33,285 nucleotides of DNA, taken from assembly GCA_964417555.1 (NCBI GenBank), contig CAYQIM010000013.1, forward strand, positions 1-33,285, in the 5' to 3' direction. The notes below the pieces were generated by a model that was given only the letters and a program-made list of their open reading frames with translations, was not told where the DNA came from and did no database searches. Below are positions 25,111-33,285 of this stretch, piece after piece; positions within the stretch are counted from its first letter, which is position 1; each line of letters begins with the position of its first letter. Source of the stretch: CAYQIM01 sp964417555. Its GTDB lineage: Bacteria; Pseudomonadota; Gammaproteobacteria; Diplorickettsiales; Diplorickettsiaceae. Position numbers and translations under genes: made by a program.

Positions 25111-26031
25111 ATGACAGAAAAAATCTCGCAATTAAAATCATTAATCAATTGGCTTCGGATCTATTTGGAATTGAGCAAGTGGCGAGTCACCAGCCTGATG
25201 CTGATCACCGTCTGGATTGGTATGGAGCTAGCGACTTCGTCTTCCATTCCTCCGAAAAAACTTTTGTTTACCCTTTTGGGAATAGGTTTAATCGCCAGTT
25301 CTGCTGCCAGTATCAATCATTTGTTAGATAATCAATTAGACTGTTTAATGGCACGTACCCAACGGCGCCCACTACCCCAGGGAAAAATCTCGCCAACGCA
25401 TGTCTTCTTTTTTAGCATGATAGTGGGCTTATTAGGCACACTTATTCTCGCTTACTTCACAAATCAGTTAACAACGCTGTTAAGTTTATCCAGCTTGTTT
25501 GGCTATGCCATTATTTATACTTGCTTTTTAAAGCGGATGACTACACAAAATATTGTCATCGGTGGCCTGGCGGGAGCCAGTCCGCCTTTACTCGGCTGGA
25601 CTGCTATCACAAACCATATCGATCCAGGCGGATTATTATTGGTATTGATTATTTTTACCTGGACACCACCTCATTTCTGGTCATTGGCCATCGCAAGGCA
25701 TGATGACTATGTGAAAAGCCAGCTTCCTATCCTACCAATCACACATGGAATCCCTTTCACTAAACGACAGATATTGTTTTACACTACTTTATTAAGCACG
25801 GCCTCGCTGCTTCCTTTTTGCATAAAAATGAGTGGTTTATTTTATTTAGCTGGCGCTTTACTGCTAAATAGCGGATTTCTAGTTGCAGCTATCCGTTTAT
25901 TAAAGCAAACTAAGAATGCGACAGCGATAAAAATCTTTCATTATTCAAATTTTTATTTGCTGATGTTGTTTGCTTGTTTGCTCATGGACCATTTTTTAAG
26001 AGGAGTATTTAATGTCTTGTCCTTTTTCTAA
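25111..26031 (+). CDS. ctaB: Heme O synthase (protoheme IX farnesyltransferase)
   Basis: UbiA-type prenyltransferase that adds farnesyl to heme B, making heme O for CtaA. 306 residues with many membrane helices. The prenyl-PP/Mg site NHLLDNQLD is at 69-77, followed by MARTQRRPLPQG. The second acidic region is represented by PPHFWSLAIARHDDY, typical of CyoE/CtaB. AGGGA lies 5 bp before the ATG. It would normally follow ctaA directly; here about 6.3 kb of opposite-strand genes lie between. The SCO gene starts 20 bp inside its 3' end. Confidence 0.95.
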   Translation: MTEKISQLKSLINWLRIYLELSKWRVTSLMLITVWIGMELATSSSIPPKKLLFTLLGIGLIASSAASINHLLDNQLDCLMARTQRRPLPQGKISPTHVFFFSMIVGLLGTLILAYFTNQLTTLLSLSSLFGYAIIYTCFLKRMTTQNIVIGGLAGASPPLLGWTAITNHIDPGGLLLVLIIFTWTPPHFWSLAIARHDDYVKSQLPILPITHGIPFTKRQILFYTTLLSTASLLPFCIKMSGLFYLAGALLLNSGFLVAAIRLLKQTKNATAIKIFHYSNFYLLMLFACLLMDHFLRGVFNVLSFF

Positions 26032-26677
26032 AAACAATATCCTATCCGTTATAGTTTTTGCACTAATTGCTTTAGCGCTGGGAATTGGGCTTAATACATG
26101 GATTGCAGCCAGACATAAGCTAAACCTGCCGATTTCTGGCACTCGTGTCGTGCAGCCACAAAGAGTCCCTGAATTTCACCTTACTGATGGCTTAGGCACC
26201 CCCTTTACCAACCATAGTCTAAAAGGTCATTATAATTTTTTATTTTTCGGTTATACCCATTGTCAAGGCATTTGCCCCATGACAATGACAATGACAATGC
26301 TCACCCAACTCTATGCACAATTAAAAAAAGACAATCTCCCATTACCGCAAATTGTATTTATCACACTGGATCCAAAACGCGATACCCAAAAAGTAGTCGC
26401 TAATTATGTTAAAGCCTTTAATTCTAACTTTAAAGGGGTCACAGGACCCTTAGTCGGCATTCAGCAACTTAGCAAGCAAATGGGAGTGGTCTATATCAAA
26501 GCTCAGCAAAGCAAAGATAAAAACTATCAAATCGACCATAGCGGTACCTTATATCTCGTCAACCCCTCCGGTCAGCTACTTGCCGTCTTTTCACCCCCTC
26601 ATGAAAAGGATACTATTGCCAAAGATTATAAGGCATTGAACAAGCTTAAATCTACAATCCCTAGCAAAATAGCCTAG
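26012..26677 (+). CDS. SCO1/SenC family copper chaperone
   Basis: 221-residue membrane-anchored thioredoxin-fold protein that delivers copper to the CuA site of CoxB. The anchor is at about 10-31. The copper site is Cys84-QGI-Cys88-Pro plus His176 in QIDHSG. The fold is supported by FLFFGYTHC, ITLDPKRDT and YLVNPSGQLLAVF. The strong AGGAG 6 bp upstream lies in the ctaB 3' end, so the two are translationally coupled. Right after the CxxxCP motif the protein reads MTMTMTM, from a 6-bp DNA repeat. Confidence 0.93.
   Translation: MSCPFSKNNILSVIVFALIALALGIGLNTWIAARHKLNLPISGTRVVQPQRVPEFHLTDGLGTPFTNHSLKGHYNFLFFGYTHCQGICPMTMTMTMLTQLYAQLKKDNLPLPQIVFITLDPKRDTQKVVANYVKAFNSNFKGVTGPLVGIQQLSKQMGVVYIKAQQSKDKNYQIDHSGTLYLVNPSGQLLAVFSPPHEKDTIAKDYKALNKLKSTIPSKIA
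26279..26299 (+). repeat. In-frame 6-bp microsatellite in the SCO gene
   Basis: Three atgaca units plus atg encode MTMTMTM immediately after the copper-binding CxxxCP. SCO relatives usually have a varied TT-x-x-M/L helix start here. A change of one unit would add or remove two residues without a frameshift. Confidence 0.85.
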
Positions 26678-26761
26678 CAAGGGTATTTACTTAAGGTATC
26701 ATTCGACCAGAGAAATCGTTGCATGGCATAGACGTAAACTACTAATCGATAAAAACTCTTT

Positions 26762-27847
26762 ATGAAAAAACAACGTGTTATTGTCGGCCTATCCGGCGGC
26801 GTAGATTCTTCTGTCGCCGCTTTGCTACTTAAAGAGCAAGGCTATGAAGTCGAAGGTCTGTTTATGAAAAATTGGGAAGAAGATGATACCGAGGAATATT
26901 GCTCGGCGAGTGTGGATATTGCCGATGCACAAGCCATCTGCGATCACCTTTCTATTCCTTTACATACTATTAATTTTGCTGCCGAATATTGGGATCACGT
27001 TTTTTCCTATTTTCTTAAAGAGTATCAAGCCGGCCGCACGCCTAATCCTGATATTCTCTGCAATAAGGAAATCAAGTTCAAAACCTTCTTAGAATATGCT
27101 TTACAACAAGGCGCCGACTTTATTGCCACTGGTCATTATGCGGCAAAATCTATTCAGGACAAACGCTATCAATTGCTTAAAAGTACCGACAAAAATAAGG
27201 ATCAAACCTATTTCCTCTATACCTTAGGCCAAAAACCACTAGCAAAAAGCTTATTTCCACTTGCCCCACTCACTAAATCTGAAGTACGTCGAATCGCTGA
27301 ACGAGCCGGTTTAGCTAACTATGCTAAGAAAGATAGCACAGGCATCTGTTTTATTGGCGAACGAAAATTCAAACAGTTTTTACAAAATTATTTACCCGCT
27401 CAACCTGGCTCGATTAAAACACAAGAAGGAAAAAAGCTAGGTCAACATGATGGGCTGATGTTCTATACCATCGGTCAACGTCAAGGCTTAGGTATTGGCG
27501 GACGAAAAGAAACCGAATTAACGCCATGGTATGTCGCCGATAAAGCATTGGATCGCAACGCGTTAATCGTTGTACAGGGACGCGACCATCCAGCCCTCTA
27601 CGCAAGTGCACTCCACTGCTCGCAACTGCATTGGGTCACGGAAGAACCACCCACTTTCCCTTTGACCTGTACCGCAAAGATTCGTTATCGACAAGTTGAA
27701 ACCCCTTGCTATATTACTCTTTTGGCTGAAAATCAGTTAAAAGTTGAATTTGAACAAGCCCAATGGGCCATCACTCCGGGTCAATCCATTGTGTTCTACC
27801 AACAGGAACTTTGTTTAGGCGGTGGAGTTATCAATGCTTCCGTTTAA
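26762..27847 (+). CDS. mnmA: tRNA-specific 2-thiouridylase MnmA
   Basis: Adds sulfur to U34 of tRNA Lys, Glu and Gln using ATP and a persulfide relay. 361 residues, normal length. The PP-loop GLSGGVDSS is at 9-17 and LFMKNWEEDD follows. The first catalytic cysteine is in PDILCNKEIKF (about 101), and the sulfur-accepting cysteine is in GICFIGERKFKQFL (about 198). IATGHYA lies between them. The C-terminal beta-barrel is complete (GGGVI end). No strong ribosome binding site precedes the ATG. The murD start overlaps its last codons. Confidence 0.97.
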   Translation: MKKQRVIVGLSGGVDSSVAALLLKEQGYEVEGLFMKNWEEDDTEEYCSASVDIADAQAICDHLSIPLHTINFAAEYWDHVFSYFLKEYQAGRTPNPDILCNKEIKFKTFLEYALQQGADFIATGHYAAKSIQDKRYQLLKSTDKNKDQTYFLYTLGQKPLAKSLFPLAPLTKSEVRRIAERAGLANYAKKDSTGICFIGERKFKQFLQNYLPAQPGSIKTQEGKKLGQHDGLMFYTIGQRQGLGIGGRKETELTPWYVADKALDRNALIVVQGRDHPALYASALHCSQLHWVTEEPPTFPLTCTAKIRYRQVETPCYITLLAENQLKVEFEQAQWAITPGQSIVFYQQELCLGGGVINASV

Positions 27848-29198
27848 CAATACCACTCACCAACGCTTGATTATTGGCTTAGGTGAAACAGGTCTTTCCT
27901 GTGCGCGCCATTTTAAGCGCTTACAACTCCCTTTTTCTCTACTAGACAGTCGCTTAAATCCACCTCATTTATCCGTATTTAAGCAGGAGTTTCCACATGT
28001 ACCTCTTTACTTAGGATCTTTTGAACTCCATTTATTTCAACAAGTAAAAGAATTAATTGTCAGCTCTGGCGTAGATTTAAACGAAGCCGTTATTGCAGAC
28101 GTCATTACAAGAACACGCTTATCACCGATCGGTGACATTGAATTATTTACTCAGCAAGCACGTGCTCCTATTATCGCAATAACCGGCACCAATGCCAAAG
28201 GAACGGTAACCACTTTAGTAAGCCATATGATTCGTTCCTCACAACGCACCGTTGCCGTGGGTGGAAACATAGGTAATGCTGCTCTCGACTTATTAACCGT
28301 ACCCATTCCCGATTTTTATGTGCTAGAAATTTCCAGTTTTCAACTCGAAACGACTTATTCACTCAAAGCCAAAATCGCAACGGTGCTTAATATTAGTCCG
28401 GATCATTTGGACCGCCACAAAACATTAGAAACTTATACGCACACCAAGCAACGCATTTATCATCATTGTGACACGGCGATATGGAATCGAGACGACCCCA
28501 ACACGCTACCTATCGACGCGTGTAAACCCAATAAAATACTGAGTTTCGGCCTACAAAAGACAAAATCTGATTCCACCGAATTTGGTTTACAACAATCAAA
28601 TGGAGCAATCTATTTAACAAAAGGCAAACAACGTCTTATCCCCGTGAATAAACTCTATATTAAAGGACAACACAATTGGGCTAACGCATTAGCCGCTTTA
28701 ACTATTGGTGATGCTATTAAACTACCGTTAGCTTCAATGTTGGAAGCCTTATGTCAATTCAAAGGATTACCACATCGCTGCCAGTGGATAAAAGAAGAAA
28801 AGGGTGTCGCTTGGTATAATGATTCCAAAGCTACAAATATTGGCGCAACACTGGCTGCTCTGGATGGTCTAGGTCCCGCCATTCCAGGCAAGATCATTTT
28901 AATTGCTGGTGGCTTAGGAAAAGGTGCTGATTTTAATCTTTTGCATGATAGTGTTGCGCGTTACGTTAAAACAGCCATATTAATCGGCCAGGATGCCCCC
29001 CTGCTAAAAAAAGCATTAGAAAAAATCACTTTAATTCAAACCGCTTTTGATTTAGCCGATGCCGTTTCGCTGGCTCAAAAAGCTGCTTCACCAGGCGATG
29101 CGGTATTATTGTCACCCGCTTGCGCGAGTATGGATATGTTTAAGAATTATGAGGAACGTGGCAGTAACTTTGTACAGCTAGTACAAGGAGAACATTAA
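27834..29198 (+). CDS. murD: UDP-N-acetylmuramoylalanine-D-glutamate ligase
   Basis: Cytoplasmic ATP-dependent ligase that adds D-glutamate to UDP-MurNAc-L-Ala. 454 residues from ATG 27834, which has GGTGGAG 6 bp upstream. The in-frame GTG at 27822 is part of that site and is not preferred. Motifs: N-terminal Rossmann LIIGLGETGLS; ATP loop GTNAKGTVTTL (usually GTNGKST); LEISSFQLE; NDSKATN; and the C-terminal SPACASMDMFKNYEERG. It overlaps mnmA by 14 bp, and ftsW follows after one base, so these form one transcript. Confidence 0.96.
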   Translation: MLPFNNTTHQRLIIGLGETGLSCARHFKRLQLPFSLLDSRLNPPHLSVFKQEFPHVPLYLGSFELHLFQQVKELIVSSGVDLNEAVIADVITRTRLSPIGDIELFTQQARAPIIAITGTNAKGTVTTLVSHMIRSSQRTVAVGGNIGNAALDLLTVPIPDFYVLEISSFQLETTYSLKAKIATVLNISPDHLDRHKTLETYTHTKQRIYHHCDTAIWNRDDPNTLPIDACKPNKILSFGLQKTKSDSTEFGLQQSNGAIYLTKGKQRLIPVNKLYIKGQHNWANALAALTIGDAIKLPLASMLEALCQFKGLPHRCQWIKEEKGVAWYNDSKATNIGATLAALDGLGPAIPGKIILIAGGLGKGADFNLLHDSVARYVKTAILIGQDAPLLKKALEKITLIQTAFDLADAVSLAQKAASPGDAVLLSPACASMDMFKNYEERGSNFVQLVQGEH

Positions 29199-29199
29199 C

Positions 29200-30351
29200 A
29201 TGTCTGAAGTAAACCCCCATGAAGCGACTGTTACGCTGTACGACCGCTACTTGCTATTTTCAATTTTAATTTTATTAGCATTCGGCCTCTTAATGGTGGC
29301 TTCCACCTCTATCGTGATATCAGAGCGTCAATATGGCCAAGCTTTTCACTACTTTTTTCATCAGTTATTTTACTTAGCACTCGGTATAGGGACAGCGGCG
29401 GTTATTTTCCAAATAAAAATCGACTACTGGAAACAAATTAGCCTTGCGCTTTTAGTCATCAGTATCGTACTACTGATTATCGTTTTATTGCCTGGTATTG
29501 GTCGGCAAGTCAATGGCAGTATGCGTTGGTTAGGGTTCGGCCCTTTTGGCTTGCAAGTATCTGAATTTGTGAAACTCACCATGATTGTTTATTTAGCTGG
29601 CTATCTACTTCGCCAACAAAAACAAGTTCAAACACAAATACGCGGCTTTTTAAAACCGCTGATTGTGCTTGCTATTATTACGTTTCTGTTATTACGCGAG
29701 CCTGATTTCGGCGCCGCCACGGTGATTTTAGTCACGAGTCTAGGCATGCTATTTTTAGCCGGTGTACGAATTTGGCAATTTGTCATTCTATTTACTGTTG
29801 TTGTACTCATTTTAGGTGTTCTCGCCATTAGCTCACCTTATCGTTTGGCCCGCTTAACGACCTTTCTTAATCCATGGGCCAATCAATTTGATTCCGGTTA
29901 TCAATTAACCCAATCTTTAATTGCATTCGGACGTGGAGGTTGGCTCGGCGTTGGACTTGGCGAAAGTATACAAAAGCTATTTTACCTTCCTGAAGCACAC
30001 ACCGATTTTTTATTTGCCGTGTTAACTGAAGAATTAGGTCTCATTGGCGGATTGTTTATGATCCTATTATTTTCAGTACTAGTTTGGCGAGCTCTACGCA
30101 TAGGTCAACGTTGTTTTAATGCAGGTCAACGATTTTCTGCTTATCTTGCTTATGGAATAGGCTTAAATATCGCTTTACAAGTGATGATCAACATTGGCGT
30201 GAATATGGGTGTATTACCGACCAAAGGGCTAACCCTTCCACTAATGAGTTATGGCGGCAGCAGTTTATTAATTACCTGCATGATGCTTTCCTTACTACTA
30301 CGCATCGATTATGAATACCGCTTAGAAAAATTTGGCTTTAGACTCAGTTGA
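29200..30351 (+). CDS. ftsW: Septal peptidoglycan glycosyltransferase FtsW
   Basis: SEDS-family membrane protein of 383 residues with about ten helices that polymerises lipid II at the septum with its cognate class B PBP. Family blocks are seen: GSMRWLGFGPFGLQVSEF, REPDFGAATVIL, FLNPWANQFDSGYQLTQSL, GRGGWLGVGLG, LPEAHTDFLFAVLTEELG and PTKGLTLPLMSYGGSS. Position after murD marks it as FtsW rather than RodA. Its ribosome binding site (AAGGAG) lies in the murD 3' end. The murC gene follows only after a 256-bp gap that holds a palindromic element. Confidence 0.95.
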   Translation: MSEVNPHEATVTLYDRYLLFSILILLAFGLLMVASTSIVISERQYGQAFHYFFHQLFYLALGIGTAAVIFQIKIDYWKQISLALLVISIVLLIIVLLPGIGRQVNGSMRWLGFGPFGLQVSEFVKLTMIVYLAGYLLRQQKQVQTQIRGFLKPLIVLAIITFLLLREPDFGAATVILVTSLGMLFLAGVRIWQFVILFTVVVLILGVLAISSPYRLARLTTFLNPWANQFDSGYQLTQSLIAFGRGGWLGVGLGESIQKLFYLPEAHTDFLFAVLTEELGLIGGLFMILLFSVLVWRALRIGQRCFNAGQRFSAYLAYGIGLNIALQVMINIGVNMGVLPTKGLTLPLMSYGGSSLLITCMMLSLLLRIDYEYRLEKFGFRLS

Positions 30352-30396
30352 AGGAAGCTACCATGAATCCTATAATTCCGGTAGTTTCTAACATTA

Positions 30397-30541
30397 GAAA
30401 GTATCTTCAAAGGTGCTAGGATGAGACAAGAAATATTGTTTTTCGAGTAACGCAACCGAGCATACAACATGAAGTATGTGAGTAGCGAAACACAAAAAAA
30501 CAACGTTTCTTGACCGTCATCGTACATGTGAAGACACTTTC
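30397..30541. repeat. Palindromic element between ftsW and murC
   Basis: Ends are inverted copies: gaaagtatcttca at 30397-30409 against gaaagtgtcttca read from 30541 on the other strand (12 of 13). Farther in, caagaaatattgttttt pairs with caagaaacgttgttttt (15 of 17), so each arm is about 47 bp. The core holds a catac/gtatg mini-stem between two similar segments (gagtaacgcaac and gagtagcgaaac). No coding capacity. The design matches 12433-12559 and suggests a dispersed MITE-like or structured-RNA family. Confidence 0.78.
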
Positions 30542-30571
30542 TTAGTTGAGCCTACACACGACTAATGACAC

Positions 30572-30646
30572 AATACGGCCATTTCAATCAAGCTATAGGT
30601 CTTAGCCATGAAAAACCCTTTTGCAGAAAATCAAATGGGCCGTATT
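30572..30646 (+). promoter_or_regulatory. Possible stem enclosing the murC start
   Basis: AATACGGCC-ATTT (30572-30584) can pair with AAAT-G-GGCCGTATT (30633-30646): 9 plus 4 bp with one bulged G. The 48-nt loop contains the ribosome binding site (TAGGT, 30596-30600) and the murC ATG at 30608. Such a fold could affect initiation; only pairing potential is seen, not function. Confidence 0.35.
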
Positions 30647-32026
30647 CAACATCTCCACTTCGTTGGCATTGGCGGTACCGGAATGGGAGGTATTGCGGAA
30701 ATCTTATTGAATGAGGGTTACACCGTTTCTGGGTCTGATCTGCAAGAAAATAGCATGACCCATCATTTACAACAGTTAGGCGCACAATTTAAGCAAGGAC
30801 ATGATGCACATCATATCGGGAAAGCTGATGTGCTCATCTATTCCAGTGCTGTTCCACAAGATAACGTAGAAATTATCAATGCGCGCCAAGCTCGTATTCC
30901 GGTGGTTCCTAGAGCCCTGATGCTCGCCGAATTAATGCGTTTTCGCTATGGCATTGCTGTTGCCGGCACACACGGCAAAACAACCACTACTAGCCTAGTC
31001 GCTAGCTTACTCGGAGAAGGCGGCTTAGATCCCACTTTTATTATTGGTGGACGTCTCAACAGTACGAGCACACATGCTCGCTTAGGCTCGGGTCGTTACT
31101 TAGTCGCTGAAGCTGATGAAAGTGATGCCTCTTTTCTCTATTTAAAACCCATGATAGCCATTATAACCAATATCGATGCTGACCATATGGGCACCTATGA
31201 CGGAAATTTTCAACGACTTAAACAAAGTTTTATTGAATTTCTACATCATTTACCTTTTTATGGCCTCGCTATTGTATGTTTAGATGACCCTATCATACGA
31301 TCTATTCTACCCAACATTATGCGCCCCGTTATTACTTATGGTTTTAGCAAGGATGCCGATTTACAAATCACCTCTTTTCAGCAGCTAGGGATTAAAAATC
31401 ACTTTACCGTTTTACGTAAAGAACGAAAACCATTGCCTATCACCTTAAATTTGCCAGGTCAGCATAATGCACTGAATGCAGTAGCTGCGATTGCCGTCGC
31501 TACGGAACTTAATATTGAAGATCAATCCATGCAGATCGCTTTAGCTCAATTCAGTGGCGTTGATCGACGCTTTCAAATACTAGGAGAATTTAAACTCAAA
31601 AAAGGGCAAGTTGTATTAATTGATGATTATGGTCACCATCCTAGTGAAATTGCAGCTACGTTAAAAACCATTCGTAGTGCCTGGCCTAATAGACGTTTAG
31701 TCATGGCCTACCAACCTCATCGTTATACTCGTACACGTGATCTATTTAACGATTTTGTCACTGTGTTATCGAGTGTCGATCATTTATTATTATTAGATGT
31801 CTATGCGGCAGGTGAAGCCCCTATTCTAGGTGCTGATAGCTTCGCGTTGTCAAAGCAAATCCGCCAATGCGGTCACTTAAATCCTACTTTAATTGAAGAC
31901 AAACAAAAGCTTCCCCATTATTTACACACTATCCTGCAAGATAACGATATACTTTTATTACAAGGCGCCGGCGATATTGGCGGTATTGCGCAACATCTTG
32001 CGCATTCTCAGCTAGGGATCAATTAA
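30608..32026 (+). CDS. murC: UDP-N-acetylmuramate-L-alanine ligase
   Basis: Adds the first amino acid of the peptidoglycan stem. 472 residues. N-terminal Rossmann HFVGIGGTGMGGIAEILL (about 16-33) then GSDLQ; ATP loop AGTHGKTTTTSLV; EADESDASFL; NIDADHMGTYDG; DDYGHHPSEIAATL; and YQPHRYTRTRDL. All are standard for MurC and the C-terminal domain is complete. ATG 30608 has AGG at 30597-30599. murB follows after 2 bp. Confidence 0.97.
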   Translation: MKNPFAENQMGRIQHLHFVGIGGTGMGGIAEILLNEGYTVSGSDLQENSMTHHLQQLGAQFKQGHDAHHIGKADVLIYSSAVPQDNVEIINARQARIPVVPRALMLAELMRFRYGIAVAGTHGKTTTTSLVASLLGEGGLDPTFIIGGRLNSTSTHARLGSGRYLVAEADESDASFLYLKPMIAIITNIDADHMGTYDGNFQRLKQSFIEFLHHLPFYGLAIVCLDDPIIRSILPNIMRPVITYGFSKDADLQITSFQQLGIKNHFTVLRKERKPLPITLNLPGQHNALNAVAAIAVATELNIEDQSMQIALAQFSGVDRRFQILGEFKLKKGQVVLIDDYGHHPSEIAATLKTIRSAWPNRRLVMAYQPHRYTRTRDLFNDFVTVLSSVDHLLLLDVYAAGEAPILGADSFALSKQIRQCGHLNPTLIEDKQKLPHYLHTILQDNDILLLQGAGDIGGIAQHLAHSQLGIN

Positions 32027-32028
32027 TA

Positions 32029-32910
32029 ATGAACGGGCTACGTGGCCGTTTACTGGAAAATATTACTCTTGCAGATTATACCTCTTGGCAAGTCGGCGGT
32101 CCCGCCCAACGTCTGTATGAACCTAAAAATAGCAATGACTTGATTCATTTCATCAAGCAATTGCCACCCGAAGAACCTCTACTTTTTTTAGGTCTAGGCA
32201 GTAATGTCTTAGTACGTGATGGTGGCGTAAAAGGAACCGTTGTTATTACGCAAGGTGCTCTCTGTGAATTAGATTTAATAGCTCCTAACGTAATACGCGC
32301 AGAGGCGGGTGTGGCATCGCCCGCCTTTGCACGGTTTTCGGCACGAAAAAACTTAACTGGCGCCGAGTTTTTAGCTGGCATTCCTGGTACTATTGGTGGC
32401 GCTTTAGTGATGAATGCCGGATGCAATGGTAGGGAAACCTGGGAAATTGTCAAATCGGTAGAAATTATCAATCGTCAAGGCGAAAAAAAGATTCGTCATC
32501 CTCGTGACTACCAAATTGCTTATCGTAATGTCAGCGTTTTTCCCGATGAATATTACTTAGCAGCACATTTTCAATTAAAACCAGGCACTAAAGAAAAAGC
32601 ATTGGAAAAAATTCGATCATTATTAGCCTATCGTGCCACTACGCAACCCACCAACGAGCCTAGCTGCGGCTCTGTATTTCGCAATCCCAACAGCGATCAT
32701 GCCGCACGCCTGATTGAAAACTGTGGTTTAAAAGGTTTAAAAATAGGTGGTGCTTCGGTATCGACCAAACATGCCAATTTTATTGTAAATGAAGGCCATG
32801 CTACAGCTACTGATATCGAATTATTGATTGAGAAAGTAGCTGATACCGTTTTCCAAACCTATCACGTTCAGCTTGTCCGTGAAGTTCATATTATTGGTGA
32901 CGCTTTGTGA
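32029..32910 (+). CDS. murB: UDP-N-acetylenolpyruvoylglucosamine reductase
   Basis: FAD-dependent reductase that makes UDP-MurNAc. 293 residues. Motifs: TSWQVGGPAQRLYEP, LGLGSNVLVRDGG (FAD site), FLAGIPGTIGGALVMNAGC, AYRNV and PSCGSVFRNP with the catalytic serine, then LIENCGLKGLKIGGASVSTKHANFIVN with the late glutamate in VREVHIIG. The form resembles the shorter type II MurB without the extra loop of E. coli MurB. AGGGAT precedes the ATG inside murC. In many relatives ddl and ftsQ come next; here the next stretch is unrelated. Confidence 0.96.
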   Translation: MNGLRGRLLENITLADYTSWQVGGPAQRLYEPKNSNDLIHFIKQLPPEEPLLFLGLGSNVLVRDGGVKGTVVITQGALCELDLIAPNVIRAEAGVASPAFARFSARKNLTGAEFLAGIPGTIGGALVMNAGCNGRETWEIVKSVEIINRQGEKKIRHPRDYQIAYRNVSVFPDEYYLAAHFQLKPGTKEKALEKIRSLLAYRATTQPTNEPSCGSVFRNPNSDHAARLIENCGLKGLKIGGASVSTKHANFIVNEGHATATDIELLIEKVADTVFQTYHVQLVREVHIIGDAL

Positions 32911-32919
32911 TCTTAAGAA

Positions 32920-33189
32920 TTACCTACAGAAACGTTTAACACTATTTTCACAATCGGATGTTTCTTTTGCTTTGTTCTCTCCATTTTCAATGAATGTAGA
33001 CACAAAAGTTCTAGTGTTTTCTTCCCGTAACTCAGGAGAACCAAAATAGCAAGCCAAATTGACCGTAAGCTCTTTTAATTCCTGACTAGTTGGACGTTCC
33101 TCAACCGGTAATTGCATAACTAAAGCAAAATTCTTTAGTATTTCTGCTTGAATCACAGCACTAGCCAAGCCAAAAGCTTGGCCTTCCAA
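32920..33189 (-). CDS. Doubtful small ORF, possible gene remnant
   Basis: 89 codons from a TTG at 33189; the frame stays open upstream to a stop near 33280 through the GC-richer repeat-like segment. No ATG is available near the 5' end and no ribosome binding site is seen. The sequence (LKNFALVMQLPVEERPTSQELKELTV) reads like a genuine helical protein rather than random translation, so it may be the 3' end of an older gene whose start was replaced by the repeat. It is convergent with murB, 9 bp apart. Family not recognised. Confidence 0.35.
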   Translation of the reverse strand: MEGQAFGLASAVIQAEILKNFALVMQLPVEERPTSQELKELTVNLACYFGSPELREENTRTFVSTFIENGENKAKETSDCENSVKRFCR

Positions 33190-33285
33190 CGACGAGACAA
33201 TGAGAGCATTGCGGAAGCAATGCGAAGTTGAGGAGCCCGCGATAGGCGTGCGTTGACGGGCGAAGCAGGAAACGCATCACGCCGT
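33190..33285. repeat. GC-rich repeat-like segment at window end
   Basis: Base composition rises sharply relative to the neighbouring genes. GCATTGC-ggaa-GCAATGC (33206-33223) forms a perfect 7-bp hairpin with a GNRA-type loop, followed by a gc-rich tract to the window edge. It looks like one end of a dispersed repeat, cut off by the window. Confidence 0.4.

Noticed and set aside
30309..30527. 72-codon minus-strand frame between ftsW and murC
   Set aside because: It spans the ftsW end and the palindromic element; no protein-like composition.
1..33285. CRISPR array, rRNA, tRNA or intact transposase
   Set aside because: No regular spaced repeats, no rRNA-like stretch, no tRNA T-loop signature in the intergenic regions and no transposase motif were seen.

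Overview
The window is AT-rich gammaproteobacterial chromosome. The gene content points to an intracellular or host-associated member of the Legionellales, something like Rickettsiella, Diplorickettsia or Aquicella. This placement is an inference from protein flavour, low GC, dispersed palindromic repeats, lineage-specific coiled-coil proteins and several broken genes; no marker gene for taxonomy is present.

Layout. 372-3923 (+): nagZ, a hypoxanthine-guanine phosphoribosyltransferase, trxA and rho. 4031-6831 (-): an unrecognised protein framed by a short inverted repeat, a DsbB-type membrane protein with a 50-residue companion ORF, and a long Sua5/TsaC-type threonylcarbamoyl-AMP synthase. 6883-10577 (-): a tightly overlapped five-gene operon (HAD phosphatase, nucleotidyltransferase, methyltransferase, unknown, CDP-glycerol-transferase-like protein) that looks like a pathway for making and attaching a nucleotide-activated surface substituent. 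10901-18766 (+): a respiratory locus with a frameshifted tetraheme cytochrome c, then coxB, coxA, ctaG, coxC, SURF1, a SCO/thioredoxin-like protein and ctaA. 18763-24609 (-): four coiled-coil ORFan genes. Two are paralogues, and each of those is broken by a small indel. 25111-26677 (+): ctaB (heme O synthase) and a SCO copper chaperone, which resume the oxidase assembly set. 26762-32910 (+): mnmA, murD, ftsW, murC and murB. 32920-33285: a doubtful small ORF and the start of a GC-richer repeat-like stretch.

How it works together. CoxA/B/C form an aa3-type terminal oxidase. CtaB and CtaA make heme A, SURF1 helps insert it, and CtaG plus the SCO proteins load copper. The tetraheme cytochrome may feed electrons to the oxidase, but its reading frame is broken. 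MurD, FtsW, MurC and MurB are part of the dcw cluster; murG, often found between ftsW and murC, is absent there and a palindromic element lies in that gap.

Most notable: the oxidase assembly genes are interrupted by about 6.3 kb of opposite-strand ORFan genes. One of these is disrupted by an exact 19-bp tandem duplication whose removal restores a 691-residue frame with a strong ribosome binding site. Its neighbour paralogue is split by a single-base shift. The ORFan proteins share a C-terminal module and could be secreted effectors (hypothesis).
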